Shown piece by piece: positions 55,841-64,000 of a stretch of DNA of 64,000 bases. Location of the stretch: contig CAUYUJ010017829.1 in the NCBI GenBank assembly GCA_963575745.1, positions 46,001 to 110,000 on the forward strand, in the 5' to 3' direction. The stretch comes from Prorocentrum cordatum. Lineage: Eukaryota > Sar > Dinophyceae > Prorocentrales > Prorocentraceae. The notes beneath the pieces were generated by a model, which did not search any database, was not told where the DNA came from, and worked only from the letters and a program-made list of their open reading frames with translations. The position numbers were made by a program, and so were the translations under genes. Numbering within the stretch: position 1 is the stretch's first letter; the number at the start of each line of letters is the position of its first letter.

Positions 55841-56220
55841 ACTAGACGTAAGAGGAGGAGGAGGAGGAGGAGGAGGAGGAGGAGGAGGAGGAGGAGGAAG
55901 AGGAGGAGGAGGAGGAGGAGGAAGAGGAGGGGGAGGAGAACGAGGTGGACGAGCAGGAGGAGGAGGAGGAGGAGGAGGAGGAGGAGGAGGAGGAGGAGAA
56001 AGGAGGAGGAGGAGGAGGAGAGAAGGAGGAGGAGGAGGAGGAGGAAAAGGAGGAGTGACCTTCTGTTGGAGTGACCTTTCTGGTGCGGGCCCACCGGGGT
56101 CCCCCCGATCGCGAGCAGCGATGCGATAGCAACGGCCTGCGTGCGTGGGTTTGGCCCCCTCGCGCCCCCCAAAAGCCGCGCACCAAAGGTCACCCTTGCC
56201 CAGGGTCACCTTTGCGTCTG
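55841..56220. mobile_element. GAGTGACC element, copy 4, expanded by a GGA array
   Basis: The left terminus TAGACGTAAGAG runs directly into a GGA array (55851-56054), after which the element continues GGAGTGACCTTCTGTTGGAG. The middle and right end (CGCGCACCAAAGGTCACCCT to TTTGCGTCTG) match copy 1. The array sits inside the left inverted repeat. Confidence 0.75.
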
Positions 56221-56632
56221 GCCGATGACTCGGGGGAGTCAGGCAAGGTGCGCCTTTTGTGCGCCATGGGGCCCTGAAGGGGCTCCTTGGCGTCCGAGCC
56301 CGGTAAGAAAGGTGTACGTTTCTTCGACGTAGCGCGACGCTTTGAAAAGCAGTTCAGCAAGGGTGCCCTTGCATCCCTGCCTCTTCGGCCAATCCTTTGT
56401 CATTCTCGATTTCTGGGCACGTCCAACTTGCACGGCCCAGGGGCCGTGCATCCTTACGGCAAGTCCTTCCTACTGCTCCTGACTGCGTCCGCATCCGAAT
56501 CCGTCCTCGTCCTGGCCCGTCTTATGCGCAGCACCCCGTTCGGCCGCCCGTGTCCCCGGCCGACGGCCGGCCCCCCCTTCACCGCGCCCGGCGTCGCACC
56601 GAAGGCGTTTCGCCCCCAGGGGAGGGGGAACG
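56221..56632. other. No gene recognised
   Basis: A plus-strand frame from 56287 starts GKKGVRFFDVARRFEKQFSK and looks protein-like for about 60 codons, but I do not recognise a family. It becomes homopolymeric at the GGA array. Confidence 0.35.
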
Positions 56633-56955
56633 GGAGGTGGAGGGGGAGGAGGAGGAGGAGGAGGAGGAGGAGGGGGAGGAGGAGGAGGAGAGGAGGAGGA
56701 GGAGGAGGAGGAGGAGGAGGAGGAGGGAGGAGAGGCCGTGGGAAGGAGGCGAGCGGCGACGCCGACGACGACGAAGACGACAGACTCGAACGGAGAAGCG
56801 TCTCCTCCTCCTCCTCCTCCTCCTCCTCCTCCTCCTCCTCCTCCTCCTCCTCCTCCTCCTCCTTCGCCTTCTCCTTCTCCTTCCTTCCTCCCCCTCCTCG
56901 CCCTCCTCCTCCTCCTCCTCCTCCCTCCTCCTCCTTCTCCTCCTCCTCCTCCTCC
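56633..56955. repeat. Opposed (GGA)n and (TCC)n arrays
   Basis: GGA (56633-56735) and TCC (56800-56955) are complementary, about 65 bp apart, and could fold into a long hairpin. The loop (GGAAGGAGGCGAGCGGCGACG...) recurs at about 57720-57782 beside another GGA array. Confidence 0.88.
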
Positions 56956-57116
56956 CCCCCTCGCCCCCTGGCCTGGGCCCCCGCCCCGCCCCGCCGCGGC
57001 CCCGCCGAGGTCCGGCGCGCCGCCCGCTTCTCGAGGTGCGACCGGGTGCAGGCGCGGTGGTGCTGCGACGTCGGCCCGGGCGACCCCGCCTGTGACGCCT
57101 CGCCTCTCTCTCGGAG

Positions 57117-57272
57117 GGCACCAACTATACACCAACACCGATCCTGGCCCAGGATCACCCTGGGCCCAGGATCGGTGTATATGCCCTCTTGCGCAGGGCA
57201 GGAGGGCGTGTACACCGATCCTGGGCCCAGGGTGATGCTGGCCAGGATCGGTGTTGGTGTATAGTTGGTGCC
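57117..57272. mobile_element. Long inverted repeat, arms about 75 bp
   Basis: The left arm begins GGCACCAACTATACACCAAC at 57117. The right arm ends with its inverse at 57272. Arms differ at a few positions and by one or two small indels; the loop is about 10 bp. GATCCTGGGCCCAGG palindromes are nested in each arm. A fold-back element or hairpin RNA source. Confidence 0.8.
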
Positions 57273-57285
57273 TTCCTATCTCTCG

Positions 57286-57545
57286 TCGAAGAAGAACAAC
57301 GCTGTGAACATACACTCTTGGCGCTCTGCGCGGATTTCTCGGCTCCACGCTGGGCCCCCCTCGCGAAGAAGAACAACGCTGTGAACATACACTCTTGGCG
57401 CTCTGCGCGGATTTCTCGGTTCCACGCTGGGCCCCCCTCGCGGCGCCTCCGGCGCCGACCCTGGCGCGCTGCGCGCGCCAGGGAGGGGTCCAGCGCAGAT
57501 CCAAGAAATCCGCGCGGAGCGCCAACAGTTTATGTTTGTAGCGTT
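57286..57545. mobile_element. GCGCGGATTTCTCGG composite: tandem plus inverted copies
   Basis: Two direct copies of about 79 bp (starts near 57286 and 57365; AAGAACAACGCTGTGAACAT, GCGCGGATTTCTCGG) are followed by an inverted copy (57480-57545; inverse reads AACAACGCTACAAACATAAA, GCGCGGATTTCTTGG). An inverted-repeat element with a duplicated left arm. Fragments lie at 13470 and 54991. Confidence 0.75.
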
Positions 57546-57651
57546 GTTTCTCCTTCTCTCTCGGGTGGGGGGCACTGCGAAGGCCTTGCCGCTGGTGCCG
57601 CTGACCCTGTGCGCAACAGGCAGCAGGAGACATTGGCAGTGGGATGCTGAG

Positions 57652-57785
57652 CACGAGGAGGAGGAGGAGGAGAAGGAGGAGGCGGAGGAGGAGGAGGAGG
57701 AGGAGGAGGAAGAGGGCCCAGGGAAGGAGGCGAGTGGCGACGGCGACGACGACGAAGACGACGACTCGAACGGAGAGGCACCTCG
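57652..57785. repeat. (GGA)n and GAC tract, duplicate of the 56735 region
   Basis: GGA (57652-57715) followed by GGGAAGGAGGCGAGTGGCGACG, GACGACGAAGACGAC and CTCGAACGGAGA, closely matching about 56737-56798. Confidence 0.8.
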
Positions 57786-57844
57786 CACACGCCGACCGGC
57801 CCAGCGAACTCGGACTCGGACTCGGAACGGCTGCGAGGTTGTCG

Positions 57845-58048
57845 AAGGCACTTGGGGGCCCAAGGATTGCAGAAAAACCCTAGGCTTGCAAAAAAACCTA
57901 GGTTTTTTGCAATCCTAGGCTCTTGGGGGCCCCGGCTTGCAAAAAAACCCTAGGTTTGCAACAAACACCTAGGATTGCAAAAAAACCCTAGGCTTGCAAT
58001 CCTTCGGTTTTTTTGTTTGCAATCCTAGGCTCTTGGGGGCCCCGGGGT
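57845..58048. repeat. CCTAGG / GCAATCC palindromic repeat cluster, copy 2
   Basis: Seven or more blocks of GCAATCCTAGG or its inverse, separated by A7 or T7 runs and bounded by CTTGGGGGCCC words. Adjacent blocks are inverted relative to each other. Related to 5478-5543. Confidence 0.75.
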
Positions 58049-58201
58049 GGTTGACGTCATGCGCGCCGCACGGAGCGCGCTTTCCAGGGGTGCCGGCGTC
58101 GCGCGGAGCGGCCGCCCGCGAGGCTCGGGCCACGGCCCGAGGAGCGGTCGGGTCAGGGGCGCGCGCGCGCGGTGCGCGCGGTGCAGATGGAGCCAGGGCG
58201 G

Positions 58202-58439
58202 CGATGGACGAGCGTTAATGTTGCGGAAGGCGACGAATGGAGAGGAAGCGTGCTGCCAAAGGATTTCCAGATGTCTAACAGATGCTTCAGACATGCTTTT
58301 TAAACCATGTGAAAAAGCATGCTTGAAACATTTTTAGAACATGTTTTGCGCATATGTTAAGCACATCTTTACTTCAATGATAGATAGGGTTGTCAGAGTG
58401 CCCATTGTCATGGCATCCACAACGATGGACGAGCGTTAA
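58202..58439. mobile_element. 204-bp AT-rich insertion with 17-bp target duplication
   Basis: CGATGGACGAGCGTTAA occurs at 58202-58218 and again at 58423-58439. The enclosed 58219-58422 is AT-rich in a GC-rich setting and contains a hairpin (CATGCTTTTTAAACCATGTG... with GAAAAAGCATG). The long duplication fits target-primed retroposition (SINE-like). No coding sequence. Confidence 0.7.
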
Positions 58440-59560
58440 ATGCAGGATGGCGCTGGTATTCTAGGCCGCCTCGGGGGCGCCAAGGTGAGCGCGTTCGGTG
58501 CGTCGCGGTCCGGGCCAGAGAGCGGCCGCCCTTCTCTCTCCCCCGGCGGGGCGGCGCGGGAGCGCAGCGCGAAGGGCGCGAGAGTGCCCGTGCGCTGCGC
58601 CTCGCGGGCCGCGAGGTGCGAAGCCGGGTGGCCCGGCTCGGGGAGACTGGCGGATGTGGAGTCGGATCGGCTGCGCAGCAGCAGCAGCAGCAGCGCCAGG
58701 GCTACGGCAGGTTCCCTCCAGGGAGCGCAATGGAGGAGGAGGAGGAGGAGGAGGAGGAGGAGGAGGAGGACGAGGAGGAGGAGGAGGAGGAGGAGGAGGA
58801 TGAGGATGAGGAGGAGGAGGAGGAGGACGAGGAGGAGGAGGAGGAGGAGGAGGAGGAAGCCCCGCTCCCGTGCAGACGCAGCGCGCTGGCGCCACTGGCC
58901 TCATGCTTCGGGGGGGAGGGGCACGCCTCCCGACCGACGGACCTGGCGCCCGCGCGGGAGGCTCCTCGGATGCGCCAGCCGTGTGGGCGCGTGTGCCCGA
59001 CGGGCTCGCGGCGCGCCGGCGCAGCAGCGGCCGCGCCCGCCGCGGGCGCTCCCGGCGGAGCGCCCGCCAGGGGCCCGGGATCGGCCGACATGTGAGAGCG
59101 CCTGGTGATCGAGAGGCCGCCGAGGGTGCAAAGGTTGGGCGGTGCGCGTGGTGCCAGGAGCGGCACGGGCGACATAGCACGGCACGGCACGGGCGAAAGA
59201 CGGGGACGCTACGGCGCGAATGTGTGGGGTGGAGAGCTCTCGGGGCTCTGCCGGGATGCTCCCTCCGCGATTTGGAGATCACGTCGCGTTCGCCCGTAAT
59301 CACGAGGATAAGGAGGAGGGAAGGAGGAGGAGGAGGAGGAGGAGGAGGAGGAGGAGGAGGAGGAGGAGGAGGAGGAGGAGAGGAGGAGGGAGGAAGAGAG
59401 GATATCAGCGAAACGGAGGTTGGGGTTGGGGAGGGGGGGGGGGGGCATACGACGTCGAACGACAAGGAGTGAGGTGCAGGAGAAGGAGCAGTGAGGAGAA
59501 GGAGAAGGAGGGAGGAGGGAGGGAGGAGCAGGAGGAGGGTTGAAGCAGAGGACTCGCCAC
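58440..59560. repeat. GC-rich sequence with two (GGA)n arrays; no gene
   Basis: GGA arrays at 58731-58858 (with GAC and GAT units) and 59308-59395, and a looser GGA-rich stretch at 59460-59535. Sequence between them is GC-rich with no recognised protein. Confidence 0.7.
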
Positions 59561-59929
59561 AATACCGCCCTTGCGCTGTCATGGGTTGTTGGGGGTGCAC
59601 GAGAAAGGCAATGAGGAGGCTCACCGCGGCGGTAAGCAGTCTGTGGGTTGGGTACCGGCGTGATGAATTCAACAATTCCGTTGCTGTTTCGTTATTCTTG
59701 TTGTGCCACCCGCTTGGCGGAGCCAGAGACTTGCGCCGCGTCAGTAGCATTCGGCAGCAGAGCATCAACTGACACCCTTGCGAGTGGTCTCTTGAAGTGC
59801 TGCGCGGCTCTTCCCGCTTCCCCCGCCGGCCTGTGGGGCGCTCTGGCAGCCGCTGCGTCTCGCCACCTGGAACGCTCGACCGTGACTCCAGTCCTGCGGG
59901 GGTAACGCTGCTCTGCAGCGTGGGTAGGC

Positions 59930-60900
59930 TCGGCCGCGCCCATTTAGAATTGTGATGCTGCTGCAGGAGGTCCGCAGGACCACCACCAGCTCACCTCCTT
60001 CTTCCAAGCGGCTGCGCAGGGGCCCGTCGTGCACTCCAGCTTCTGCGACAGCGATGCGCACCGCCCTATCAGGGGCGGTGGTGCTTGTTGTTCTCCGCCC
60101 CCTCGCAGGTCGTGACGGCGTGGAGCCGACTACTTCGTAGCCGGTGCTCGGTCCTGGGCGTGCAATTCGAGTCGCTGCTCGAGCTGCCGACGCGGTGCTG
60201 CAGGTCTTTCACATGTCACAACCACGAGCTGACGCTGCCAGAGGTGCAGCTCATCTCCGACGAGGTCCGCGCCGCCAGGTCCGAGGCCGCCCACAAGCCA
60301 GACGCGCACTTGGTGGTCGCCAGTAGCGATTTCAATGTTGCTTCGCACGATGCGGTGTCGCTCCACTTGCATGCTGCCGCGGTGCGGAGGAGCGCTCGCC
60401 AACATCACGCCCGCGCCCCGAAGTAGCGTGGAGCTCTGGCGCTGCTCACCGAGGTCGAGTGCGATGAGCCTATGAAAACATGCGCACGCTGCGATGATCG
60501 ACAGATCCTTTTGCTCTCTCACAGCTTGGCAGTTGTGCCAGATGACGGTGCAGGGTTCCGCCCAGGACTCGGCTGCCCAGGTGTCGGACCGTCTGATCTC
60601 GGACCATACCGCCGTCATCGCCTTGTTCTCTCCTCGTGCTGTTCGCCAGGCACAGCAGCGGATTATCCCGAAGCATATGTTCTTGGAGCCTGGGCTCAAG
60701 AAGCGCCTCGAGGGCCGTGTGCAGTCCACCTGTTCGGGCCCCTTGTCGCCCCCCCTCCCCCCTGTTCAGCTCGAAACACACAAGAAGCCCATGAAAGTGC
60801 CGGCGGTCGAACTTCGCGACTCTCTACTCCGAGATCGCCCTTGCCATCCTCATACCCTCCTCCAGCTCGGCAAGTCCTCGGCCAGGGTCGCCTGAGGCGC
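59930..60900 (+). pseudogene. LINE D: APE-type endonuclease (decayed)
   Basis: Plus-strand EEP remnant across several frames. It starts near 59953 with VMLLQEVRRT (the LQE motif). After a frame change, HNHELTLPEV appears near 60218, a motif common in dinoflagellate LINE endonucleases. LVVASSDFNVAS follows (Asp at 60328, Asn at 60334), replacing the usual GDFN. Further on, IDRSFCSLTAWQL (near 60497) and LISDHTAVIALF (near 60596) provide the terminal Asp and His. Frameshifts and stops separate these. The HN-L, DFN and SDH layout differs from LINE C, which suggests another LINE lineage. This copy would not be active. Confidence 0.72.
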
Positions 60901-61440
60901 CTGGATCCGAAGTTCGCGCATCGGTTGGTGAACTCGCAGCCCGTGGAAGGCGACGCGATTGAGATCCGATCAGACCGTGCTGAATTGCGCCATGTTCCGT
61001 CATTTCAATCTTGGGTTGGTCGCGCGCAGACAGACGCGAGACAGGAGCCCGAGGCGCGCGGGAAGGCGGAGGGTGATCGGTCTCAGCTTCGCCCCCTGCT
61101 GCAGACCCTGGCCAGAACGGCGCGACTCGGGCCCCTTTTGAACCGTCGGATTCCGCTCACAGGCGCTCGCGCACCGCACGGCGCAGTTCCTACCGACTCG
61201 AGCGATAGACTCCAGGAGCTCGGAACGATTTGGACCCGCGTGGTTTCAGAAACAAAGAGGGTGGGATGGTGCCCTACCCTTGTCAGGAGGGAAAGAAACA
61301 CACAGACACAATTAATCGTCGATCCCCCGGAAAATATGCGAAAATATGGGAAGTGGGGGGGAAGACAAAAGCCCAGAAACTTTGGGAAAATACATATTTT
61401 TATGTGTGTGTGTATTTATTTGAGTGTTCTGGGGCCCCTT
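60901..61440. other. Inter-domain region of LINE D with dispersed repeat copy 2
   Basis: No clear motif to 61284. 61285-61385 carries GAAACACACAGACACAA, AATCGTCGA and GTGGGGGGGAAGACAAA in the order found at 23334-23455, so it is an insertion between the endonuclease and RT parts. Confidence 0.55.
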
Positions 61441-62970
61441 TACCTTGTGCAGATGACCTTCACCTCCCGCTCGCAGCACGAGCCGTGCTGCGGAGAGCCC
61501 CAGGCGTGCTGCCCGACGCCCTGCTCCCAGCCCTGCTGCCCTGCCATCTGCGGCCCGGTGGGCTGCGGACTTCGGGGGCTCGTTTGGCGGAGCGCCCTCG
61601 CGCGGGCCAGGAGGGGCCAGTTTCTGCTCGACAGCGCGAGCGACGCGACCCAGATTGTCTTGCTGGAGGGTGTTGCCGCAACTGGGTTGAGGGATGCACG
61701 ATGCGCTCGGTCCCACAAGTCAGTGCGCGTTCCTGGCCTCCACGACTGCGACCTGAAACGGGTCTCGGCTACGACGAATCGTGCTATTCGACCTGCGCTC
61801 GATGCGCGGACTCCTTGGTGCCAGCGGGGCTCTCCCTTCTCCTCTCGGCAAGAAGTGTGGCGGCAACGCATTCGAGCCGAGTGTCTCGAGCCGCCTCCTG
61901 TCCGTCATCGCCCTCCTGCCTCGGAAGACGTCCCCATCTTCTGTTTGCTCTCGACCTCGGCCAGGCCGTCCCGTCGCTGAACCGGGACCGCCCCCTCCTC
62001 GCCCTGGTGCCCGTCGCACCGGGGTCTCTCACCGACGCGCCCCTAGGGTGCGCGTCGCCTTCCTGTGCTTGTCGGTCGAGGGTGGCGTCGCTCGCCTCGG
62101 TCTCCTGACGCGCACCTTCTGGATTCAGAGCTGGGTGGACCCCACCCTCCCCCTCAGAAATCGTGGGGGGTAGAGGTAGGGTTCGCATGTGGCCCCCTAA
62201 GAGCGGTATCATGCAAGACCGGTCGTTTTCGGGGCACCGTTGTGCTCCTCATCGGCCTCGCGAAGCTGATCGGGCTCCTCAGCCTTGGCCTCGTGCGCGC
62301 CTGCGTTGACGACCTCGGAGGTGCTTCGAGAGCTGTCTTGGACCTGGTGTGCGTCGTTCGGGCGATGGGGAAGGCCTCTAGAATGGCCAACCTCGTGCTT
62401 GAGGTCGCCAAGTGCAAGCTCGCTCCTTTGAGTGGCCCCTTCTCGGAGCAGCCGGCCCGCAAGGTGGCCGACGTCATCGCCTCGGTGGCCCCGCTTGGGG
62501 CCATCTTGAAGTGGCCCCACCCCTGCTGCACCTCGGCCTCTGGCTGGGCCCTGGAGCCGCGGGAGCCGTGCGCCGGCGCGAGCCCCGTAGCCGGGCCACG
62601 TTTGAGGGCTCAAGCAGTCGGCCGAGGAAGCAGCCTCTCGGCGATGCTGTACCACGCCCTCGCCGTCACCACCATTTCGCACTTCGCGCAGTTCTGCTGG
62701 CCAGCCGCGGAAGTGCTCCAACCCGAGCCTTAAAAGTGTTTGCCGAAGTTGTTCGCCTTCCGCTCGGCGCGTTACCTCTTTGCGCGTGGGTGCAGCTCGA
62801 GAAGTGGGGCGGGCCGCGCTGCATTCGCTGGGCGCACTCAGCCGTCGTCTCCATCTCTAGAGCGGCCGCTCACGCCGCCCCGCGTTGGGCGGAGCAACTG
62901 CAGCTGCTGAGAGACCACGCAGACAACCACGACACTTGGCGCACGCTTGACATGCCACGGGCTCCTAAAC
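61441..62970 (+). pseudogene. LINE D: reverse transcriptase of a second lineage (decayed)
   Basis: Plus-strand RT remnant. Motif A reads LLFALDLGQAVPSLNRD (Asp codon at 61953), the LLDFxxAFPS form. A MITE fragment (62148-62200) breaks the following part. Motif C is VRACVDDLGGAS (Asp codons at 62308 and 62311), CVDD rather than YVDD. LVLEVAKCKLAPLSGP follows. The C-terminal part reads AMLYHALAVTTISHFAQFCW, then LKVFAEVVRLPLGALPL and KWGGPRCIRWAHSAVVSI to about 62970. Multiple frame changes show decay. No RNase H is seen downstream. Motifs differ clearly from LINEs A, B and C. Confidence 0.75.
62148..62200. mobile_element. TAGGGGGCCAC element, copy 2 (truncated)
   Basis: CCCTCAGAAATCGTGGGGGG and GGTAGGGTTCGCATGTGGCC, then CCCCTAA, match the right two-thirds of 44731-44815. 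It lies between RT motifs A and C of LINE D. Confidence 0.65.
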
Positions 62971-62979
62971 TTTACACCA

Positions 62980-63480
62980 GGAGGAGGAGGAGGAGGAGGA
63001 GGAGGAGGAGGAGGAGGAGAGGAGGCATGGGAGGAGGAGGATGAGGAGGGAGGAGGAGGAGGAGGAGGAGGACGGGGGGGGAGAGGAGAAAGAGGAGGAA
63101 TGGAGGAGGAATGGGGAGGAGGAATGGGAGAGGAGAGGAGGAGGAGGAGGAGAGAGGAGGAGGAGGAGGTCGTTGTGGCGTGCTCCAGCCTTCGTCGAGC
63201 ACCTCGAGGAGGCCGCCGCTGGCCGGGGCCCGCCGGGCCGACCTCGCTCTTCTGGCTCCCCGCGCCGCCGCTGCTGCGAGTGCTGCGTGGGCCCTGCGCC
63301 CGCTCGCCTCGCGCTGCGCCACCTGGCCCACGAGTCCACGCTGGGTGGGCTTGTTTTCCACCGCCACCACCATGAAGTAGGTGGGGGAAGGGCTCCTCCT
63401 CCTCCTCCTCCTCCTCCTCCTCCTCCTCCTCCCTCCTCCTCCTCCTCCTCCTCCTCCTCCTCCTCCTCCTCCTCCTCCCA
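62980..63480. repeat. (GGA)n then (TCC)n arrays within LINE D
   Basis: GGA (62980-63170) and TCC (63388-63480) in opposite orientation. The 220-bp interval translates in one plus frame to SRCATWPTSPRWVG-like sequence, possibly LINE D. Confidence 0.88.
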
Positions 63481-63519
63481 GTCCTCCACCTCCTTCCCCC
63501 CTCCAACTTCTGGCGGTGG

Positions 63520-64000
63520 TGGTGGAAAACAGGCCCATCACACGCCATTGACCGCGCTGTTCGCCGCGCGCTTGGCCAAGTTCGCGGGTCGCTCTCGCGC
63601 CATTCTCGCCGCCGTTGACGGCCGGGACCTGTGCTTCGCGGTCTTGCGGCGCTGCCCCTGTTCGCGGGCCTGGGCGGCGCTGCGCAGGGCGCGACTCGCT
63701 CCTCCACCACGCCCGCTGCCCGATCCTACGCCGCGCCCTACGCAGGGCGTTGGCACGACCGTTCCCACTGGACTGGCCGTTTCTGTGGGGGCTCCTCCAG
63801 CCGTCGCTCTGCGCGGTCAGCGCGATGGGCGCCGGCGAATTACCACAGGCACAGCGAGGCCCGCCTCTTGGACGAGTGGCCGATCCGACCCTCCCAGCTG
63901 CACAGTGCACAGTGTGATCTGGCGGGTGTCCGCCCCGTGATGTTGGCCACCCCTGCGCGCATGGGCGATGATGAGCCCCTCCAGCTCGAGCGTCGTGACT
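63520..64000 (+). pseudogene. LINE D: C-terminal H..RCP segment (runs toward window edge)
   Basis: Near 63694 the plus strand reads DSLLHHARCPILRRALRRAL, the D.L.HYARCP.LW-like motif that ends dinoflagellate LINEs of the CVDD lineage. It is followed by FPLDWPFLWGLL. Upstream (63540-63690) is Ala/Arg-rich and not clearly aligned. The last bases of the window show no stop that can be assigned, so the 3' end is unknown. Confidence 0.6.

Noticed and set aside
61441-61560. Cys-rich protein (PCCGEPQACCPTPCSQPCC) as a metallothionein- or keratin-like gene
   Set aside because: The Cys run is one frame of a GC-rich stretch inside the decayed LINE D RT; no independent start or conserved pattern.

Overview
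The window looks like nuclear DNA of a dinoflagellate, probably a GC-rich, repeat-laden core species; I cannot name the genus. The strongest evidence is a 22/22 match to the dinoflagellate trans-spliced leader (DinoSL) at 46178-46199, directly upstream of a two-ORF LINE. A 20/22 match lies on the minus strand at 8039-8060, upstream of a second, decayed LINE. The retroelement proteins have the order seen in dinoflagellate LINE-like ORFs: APE-type endonuclease (EEP), reverse transcriptase (RT), a CxxC-HxxxxC knuckle, then RNase H and a Cys-rich tail. Long triplet arrays of GGA/TCC, GAC/GTC and GAT cover a large part of the sequence.

Layout. About 1.5-8.06 kb (minus strand): LINE 'A', decayed, with SL relic, ORF1-like coiled coil, EEP, RT, knuckle and RNase H. 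8.26-11.58 kb (plus): the one convincing host-type gene, a glycoside hydrolase family 3 enzyme with an acidic microsatellite insertion. 11.7-16.8 kb: microsatellites, minisatellites and two copies of a previously unnamed TTTAGCTTAGC-cored element. 16.9-21.2 kb (plus): LINE 'B', decayed, with two small inverted-repeat insertions in its RT. 21.2-29.4 kb: triplet arrays and a nested cluster of small inverted-repeat elements, including an inverted third copy of the TTTAGC element. 29.5-32.5 kb: two short LINE tail remnants and long GAT, GGA and CAA arrays. 33-40 kb: minisatellites. 40.8-46.2 kb: very long TCC and GTC arrays plus small inverted-repeat elements. 46.2-53.1 kb (plus): LINE 'C', which looks intact, with ORF1 of 351 aa and ORF2 of about 1845 aa. 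53.4-59.5 kb: minisatellites and palindromic elements. 59.9-64 kb (plus): LINE 'D', decayed, from a different RT lineage (CVDD motif, no RNase H seen), running toward the right edge.

How it fits together. Apart from the GH3 gene, almost everything recognisable is mobile or tandem DNA. LINE C has all recognisable catalytic residues and could be the autonomous member. The SL relics show that processed, trans-spliced RNAs were copied back into the genome. The small inverted-repeat elements lack coding sequence and would depend on a transposase not present here. I saw no rRNA or CRISPR and did not recognise any tRNA. All calls come from reading the sequence, without database searches.
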